From Pseudomonas sp. H9 (lineage in GTDB: Bacteria; Pseudomonadota; Gammaproteobacteria; Pseudomonadales; Pseudomonadaceae), in assembly GCF_004353925.1 (NCBI RefSeq), contig NZ_SMOK01000012.1, forward strand, positions 362,240-426,239: a stretch of 64,000 nucleotides of DNA, given 5' to 3'. The notes under the pieces were generated by a model, which saw only the letters and a program-made list of their open reading frames with translations, was not told where the DNA came from and made no database searches. The position numbers and the translations under genes were made by a program. This document shows, one piece after another, positions 58,965 to 64,000 of the stretch; position 1 is the stretch's first letter, and each line of letters opens with the position of its first letter.

Positions 58965-59783
58965 TTAGTTGCCCAATTGTTCGGCCATCTCGGCCGAGCG
59001 ATGCGCGGCAGCGCCCAGCGCTTTTTCCACCAGCGCTTCAAATCCATCGGCCTGGAACGACTTGATCGCCGCCTCTGTGGTACCGGCAGGGGAGGTGACG
59101 CGGCGGCGCAGTTCGGCGGCATCAACATCACTGCTAACGGCCATGTGCGCAGCGCCCAGGGCGGTTTGCAGGGTCAGTTTGGCGGCGGTTTCGCGTGGCA
59201 GGCCGAGCTTTTCACCGGCAGCGGTCATCGCTTCGATCAGCAGGAAAAAGTATGCCGGGCCGCTGCCGGATACGGCAGTGACGGCATCCAGCTGCTGCTC
59301 GGTGTCCAGCCACAGGGCAATGCCGACGGCCGACAGCAGTTGTTCGGCTTGCTGACGCTGTGCGGCAGAAACTTCGCCGGTAGCGTACAGGCCGCTCACG
59401 CCTTGGCGCAGCAGTGCAGGGGTGTTGGGCATGCAGCGCACGATCGGCTGGGCGCCGAGCCAGTTGTTCATGCTGGCGCAGGTAATCCCGGCAGCAATCG
59501 ACACCACCAGTTGCTCGGGCTTGAGGCTTGGCTTAAGCGCTTCGCACACCGCTTTCATGGCCTGAGGTTTAACCGCCAGAACGACCACGTCGGCACCGTC
59601 GACGGCGTCGGCGTTGTTGGCAAACATTTCAATGCCGTGTTCGGCATGGACTTTCGCCCGCTGCTCGGCACCCGGATCACTGGCGCGGATCTGCGAGGCG
59701 TCCAGGCCCTGGGCGCGCAGGCCGCCGATCAGGCTGGCGGCCATGTTGCCGGCGCCGATAAAGGCAATACGAGTCTTGCTCAT
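58965..59783 (-). CDS. proC: Pyrroline-5-carboxylate reductase
   Basis: NAD(P)H-dependent enzyme of 272 residues, last step of proline synthesis. The dinucleotide loop IGAGNMAASLIGGL near 8-21 and the dimer segment GSGPAYFFLLIEAM near 165-178 with the catalytic Thr region SPAGTTEAAI are visible. ATG with AAGGAC upstream. Together with yggS upstream and yggT downstream it forms a conserved string. Confidence 0.96.
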   Translation of the reverse strand: MSKTRIAFIGAGNMAASLIGGLRAQGLDASQIRASDPGAEQRAKVHAEHGIEMFANNADAVDGADVVVLAVKPQAMKAVCEALKPSLKPEQLVVSIAAGITCASMNNWLGAQPIVRCMPNTPALLRQGVSGLYATGEVSAAQRQQAEQLLSAVGIALWLDTEQQLDAVTAVSGSGPAYFFLLIEAMTAAGEKLGLPRETAAKLTLQTALGAAHMAVSSDVDAAELRRRVTSPAGTTEAAIKSFQADGFEALVEKALGAAAHRSAEMAEQLGN

Positions 59784-59820
59784 GTCAGGTCCTTAAGGGA
59801 AGAGTTGAAAAAGCATGGTT

Positions 59821-60507
59821 CTAGGCTTGGCCGTAGTCGCGAGCCCCGAACAGTGCAGTGCCGATTCGCACCCACGTTGCGCCTTGGGCGATGGCCGCTT
59901 CCAGGTCGTGGCTCATGCCCATGGACAGCGTGTCCAGGCCCAGCCCCAGGCTGGCTTGCAGTTCACGAACGCGGGCAAACGCGGCTTCCTGGGCGGCACG
60001 GTCATCGGTGGCCTCAGGAATTGCCATCAGCCCACGTAGCTTCAATCGGGGCAGTGCAGCAATGGCAGCAGCCAATGCAGGTAGCTCATCGGGGGTGCAG
60101 CCAGACTTGCTGGCCTCACCACTGACGTTCACCTGCAGGCAGATGTTCAGTGATTCAAGGCCATCAGGGCGTTGCTCGGACAGGCGTTGGGCGATTTTCA
60201 AGCGGTCCACGGAATGTACCCAGTCAAAATGCTCGGCAATCGCGCGAGTCTTGTTCGACTGAATGGGGCCGATGAAGTGCCAGGTCAAGGGCAGGTCGGT
60301 CAATTCGCCCTGTTTGTTCAAGGCTTCCTGCAAGTAGTTTTCGCCAACATCGCGAACCCCGGCGGCAAAAGCCTCGCGCACGGCGCTAGCGGGTTTGGTT
60401 TTGCTTACCGCCAGCAGGCGGATCTCGGACGGCGCACGCCCTGCGGCCTGGGCAGCAGCGTTGATGCGGGCGGCGAGCGTGGAAAGGTTGTCTGCGATGG
60501 TGGACAT
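59821..60507 (-). CDS. PLP homeostasis protein (YggS/PROSC)
   Basis: PLP-binding protein of 228 residues. The PLP lysine is in LLAVSKTKPASAV near 32-44, and GENYLQEALNK plus the GMSHDLEAAIAQGATWVRIGTALFG end (shortened) match the family. It controls the free PLP pool. Start near 60507; the plus strand then holds 186 bases without a good gene to the NlpC/P60 stop. Confidence 0.93.
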   Translation of the reverse strand: MSTIADNLSTLAARINAAAQAAGRAPSEIRLLAVSKTKPASAVREAFAAGVRDVGENYLQEALNKQGELTDLPLTWHFIGPIQSNKTRAIAEHFDWVHSVDRLKIAQRLSEQRPDGLESLNICLQVNVSGEASKSGCTPDELPALAAAIAALPRLKLRGLMAIPEATDDRAAQEAAFARVRELQASLGLGLDTLSMGMSHDLEAAIAQGATWVRIGTALFGARDYGQA

Positions 60508-60693
60508 TGATCGATGCCAGCGGCTCTTTGGGTCTGCGGCATTCTACCTGCTTGGCAGCCTTTGGGGAGCCTTATGGACGTGGCTGATCGAACTGTTGCG
60601 TTGCGGCTCGCGGGATTCTGCTGTCCAGGCCAGCAGTGTGTAACCGGGTGTGATTAACCTTGAAAGCGTCCGCGTGCGGACGCATGAAGGGGG

Positions 60694-61320
60694 TTAGCGG
60701 GTGGCCATGGCCAATTGCTGGCTTTTTGGCAGAACGCGCTTGGCAACCACGTAGCGGCTGCGCCAGTAGGGCTTGTTCAGCGTATCGATGCTGACGCGTT
60801 TGCCGGTGCGCGGCGCATGAATGAAGCGATCATTGCCCAGGTAAATGGCAACATGGTTGACCCGACGGCTCTTGATGTTGAAGAAGATCAGGTCGCCAGG
60901 CTTGAGCTCGTTGCGATTGACCTTCACGCCGTGGCCCTGAGCCATGGCGTTGGAGGTGCGAGGCAGGTCGACCTCTTCAATGCCGTGGAACGCGTACTTG
61001 ACCAGTCCGCTGCAGTCGAAGCCCTTGCTTGGGCTGCTGCCGCCCCAGCGGTAAGGTGTACCCAATACATTGACGGCCCGGCTGAGCACATCGCTGCTTT
61101 GCTTTGGCGACATCGACGCGACCGGCAAGCTCGGCTTGCTGGAGCGGGTGCGCTGCGTGTACTTGGTGCTGGCGTTCTTGCTGGAGCTGGAACGCACGGC
61201 GTTGGAATTGGTGGTGTACCCGGAAAAGCCGTTGGGTAGACGTTGCTCACGGTTGGTGGCGTGGGCGGCCAGTGGCAATAATAGGCAAAGGGTCAGCCAT
61301 GTCTTGAAAAAAGGACGCAT
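60694..61320 (-). CDS. NlpC/P60 family (C40) cell wall peptidase
   Basis: Exported peptidase of 208 residues with a signal peptide (FKTWLTLCLLLPLAAHA). The C40 catalytic Cys is in KGFDCSGLVKYAF near 109-115, His in VNHVAIYLGNDRFIHA near 165-172 and the last polar residue in the following strand. A Ser/Lys-rich linker (about 38-75) precedes the domain. Likely cleaves D-glutamyl peptide bonds in peptidoglycan. Confidence 0.9.
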   Translation of the reverse strand: MRPFFKTWLTLCLLLPLAAHATNREQRLPNGFSGYTTNSNAVRSSSSKNASTKYTQRTRSSKPSLPVASMSPKQSSDVLSRAVNVLGTPYRWGGSSPSKGFDCSGLVKYAFHGIEEVDLPRTSNAMAQGHGVKVNRNELKPGDLIFFNIKSRRVNHVAIYLGNDRFIHAPRTGKRVSIDTLNKPYWRSRYVVAKRVLPKSQQLAMATR

Positions 61321-61475
61321 AGGCAGGGCTCATGTTGGTTAGCGCGCAACTTTATAACAGCTTTTTGATCAATTTCTGATCCGTTGGTCGATTGGAGCAC
61401 TGCCATACGTCGCCCTGAAATGAAAAAGTCACATTTTTTCTTAGAAAATTTATCGATAACCCTCAGAGGCTATGA

Positions 61476-61895
61476 ATGAACAGTTATCAACAGGATGGAC
61501 GGCTGCACGACACTCACAGCAAGGTGATCGGTTATCTGCTGTGGATTTTCGGTTTCACTGGTGCGCACCGTTTCTATTACGGAAAACCGGTCACCGGTAC
61601 GATCTGGTTCTTCACCTTGGGCCTGCTGGGCATCGGCTGGCTGATCGACCTGTTTTTGATCCCGTCGATGGATCGCGAGGCTGACCTGCGCTTTCATGCA
61701 GGTCCGTTGGACTACAGCTTGAGCTGGGTCCTGCTGACCTTTTTAGGCGTGTTTGGCGTGCACCGTATGTACCAGGGCAAATGGATCACCGGGATCATCT
61801 ATCTGTGCACGGGCGGTCTGTTTCTGGTGGGGGTCTTGTATGACTTCTGGACGCTGAACACCCAGGTATCGCTGGCCAACGCCCAGCGGCGTTGA
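61476..61895 (+). CDS. TM2 domain protein
   Basis: Membrane protein of 139 residues carrying two TM2-type hairpins, first around IGYLLWIFGFTGAHRFYYGK (shortened to the FGFTGAHRFYYGK part) and second around FLGVFGVHRMYQGKWITG. TM2 domains are two helices with a conserved polar turn. Function unknown. Divergent from the NlpC/P60 gene. Confidence 0.88.
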   Translation: MNSYQQDGRLHDTHSKVIGYLLWIFGFTGAHRFYYGKPVTGTIWFFTLGLLGIGWLIDLFLIPSMDREADLRFHAGPLDYSLSWVLLTFLGVFGVHRMYQGKWITGIIYLCTGGLFLVGVLYDFWTLNTQVSLANAQRR

Positions 61896-61901
61896 AAAAC
61901 G

Positions 61902-61929
61902 GCGGCCTTGTCGTGGTCGACAAGGCCGC
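61902..61929. terminator. Bidirectional terminator between the TM2 and SPOR genes
   Basis: gcggccttgtcg (61902-61913) pairs perfectly with cgacaaggccgc (61918-61929) around tggt. An A-run precedes it on the plus strand, giving T's for the minus transcript. Sits between convergent genes. Confidence 0.75.
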
Positions 61930-61937
61930 TCGCAGGA

Positions 61938-62627
61938 TTACTGGCGGGTTTGGCGCTGCTGCAGCAAAAGGTTGCTGAAGCCGCTGCCGGCCAGCTGCTT
62001 CTGGGCGACGGTCAGTTGTTCGCGGTTGCTGAACGGGCCGACCAATACCCGGTACCAGGTTTCCTCTTTCACAGTGCCTGACTCGACCTTGACCGCCTGG
62101 CCAAGGAGGATGATCTGCGCCCGCACTTTGTCGGCATCAGCCTGTTTGCGGAACGATCCGGCCTGCAGGAAGAACTGAGTGGTTGCCGCAGGCTTGATCA
62201 CCGGTGGTGCAGGTGGAGGCGTCTGTCCCATCAGCGCGGCCTGAGCCCGTGCGGTGTCGATCTTGGCCGCTTCCGCCGGGGTGACCGGAGGTTGAGCGGG
62301 CACCGGCGGCGTCTTCTCGGGTACAGCTTCAGGCGGCACGATCACTTCCGACTCGGGCAGCAGGGTGTAGAAGTCATACTTGGGCTTGACCGGCTGTTGC
62401 GGGCTTGGCGCCGTCTTGTTGGCTTCAGCGGCCTTCTCGGCTTTCAACTGCTCAGGCTTGGAGCGTTTGACTTCTTCGTTGCCCGGCTCAAGTTTCATCA
62501 GAAAAACAATGAAGGCGCCGACGGTCAGGCCGATTGCCAGCCACAACCAGCCCGGAATCGGTTGCTTTGCAGGGGCTTGGTTGCGACTGGCGCCGCGCTT
62601 GGGTGCGGGTTTTTTCTTGGCAGCCAA
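61938..62627 (-). CDS. SPOR domain protein, FtsN-like (TTG start)
   Basis: Protein of 229 residues with a basic cytoplasmic N terminus (AAKKKPAPKRGASRN), one membrane segment (WLWLAIGLTVGAFIVFLM, about 28-45), a Pro-rich linker and a C-terminal SPOR domain (about 150-225, FFLQAGSFRKQADADKV ... WYRVLVGPFSNREQ) that binds denuded peptidoglycan at the septum. It starts at TTG 62627, one base after the argS stop, with GGAG in the end of argS as the likely ribosome site. Often called FtsN or DedD-like in pseudomonads. Confidence 0.88.
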   Translation of the reverse strand: MAAKKKPAPKRGASRNQAPAKQPIPGWLWLAIGLTVGAFIVFLMKLEPGNEEVKRSKPEQLKAEKAAEANKTAPSPQQPVKPKYDFYTLLPESEVIVPPEAVPEKTPPVPAQPPVTPAEAAKIDTARAQAALMGQTPPPAPPVIKPAATTQFFLQAGSFRKQADADKVRAQIILLGQAVKVESGTVKEETWYRVLVGPFSNREQLTVAQKQLAGSGFSNLLLQQRQTRQ

Positions 62628-62628
62628 C

Positions 62629-64000
<1,372 letters not shown>

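Noticed and set aside
60495..60643. Short hydrophobic plus-strand ORF overlapping the yggS start
   Set aside because: It overlaps yggS coding sequence antisense, has no good ribosome site and no recognisable family.

Overview
The window looks like core chromosome of a Pseudomonas species, most likely of the P. putida group. The grounds are GC-rich coding with Pseudomonas-type proteins throughout, a spu polyamine gene cluster, a two-adaptor TriABC-like efflux system, typical Pseudomonas gene strings (ftsY-ftsE-ftsX-rpoH, thiS-thiG-trmB, hemW-rdgB-metW-metX-yggT-proC-yggS), and eleven copies of one GC-rich REP palindrome family sitting just after genes. No phage, insertion sequence, tRNA, rRNA or CRISPR array was seen. 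The species is inferred from remembered protein and gene-order similarity, not from a search.

Layout: 1-8.2 kb holds the end of gcvP, a DUF2388 secreted protein, an orphan GspE/PilB-type ATPase, an Lrp-type regulator, a CYTH/CHAD protein, argE and argA. 8.25-8.65 kb has no normal gene but holds a strongly folded candidate RNA read on the minus strand, ending in an eight-codon ORF. 8.7-19 kb is the polyamine region: a glutamine-synthetase-like gene on the minus strand, then a decayed spuA, spuB (second synthetase-like enzyme), spuC (transaminase) and spuDEFGH (ABC uptake of putrescine/spermidine). 19-25 kb has a doubly deleted AAA ATPase pseudogene and a triABC-like efflux operon. 25-32.7 kb holds ilvD, rlmI, an HDOD gene, mutM, ggt, a ferredoxin and coaD. 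32.8-37.2 kb is an oxidation cluster (GMC oxidoreductase, Tat lipoprotein, aldehyde dehydrogenase) beside a divergent TetR regulator. 37.3-45.6 kb has a sulfurtransferase, an alpha/beta hydrolase and two paralogous pairs of M16 peptidase-like genes on either side of rsmD. 45.8-50 kb is ftsY-ftsE-ftsX-rpoH. 50-64 kb holds housekeeping genes ending in a partial argS.

Genes work together in clear units. SpuB with the divergent synthetase can gamma-glutamylate polyamines that SpuDEFGH imports, and SpuC can transaminate them. FtsEX regulates cell-wall hydrolysis at the septum beside the SRP receptor FtsY. MetXW starts methionine synthesis. Each M16 pair consists of one protein with the zinc motif and one without.

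The most unusual signal is the minus-strand element at 8358-8506. It is a gap-free three-way junction whose only unpaired strand (CUGCUAA) is the exact complement of the loops of two flanking hairpins, and every non-Watson-Crick pair is a G-U wobble on that strand only. Other points of note are the spuA remnant, the gutted ATPase gene, stem-loops in each spu intercistronic gap, a 9-bp tandem repeat inside ftsY and a perfect spaced inverted repeat before the Lrp-type gene.
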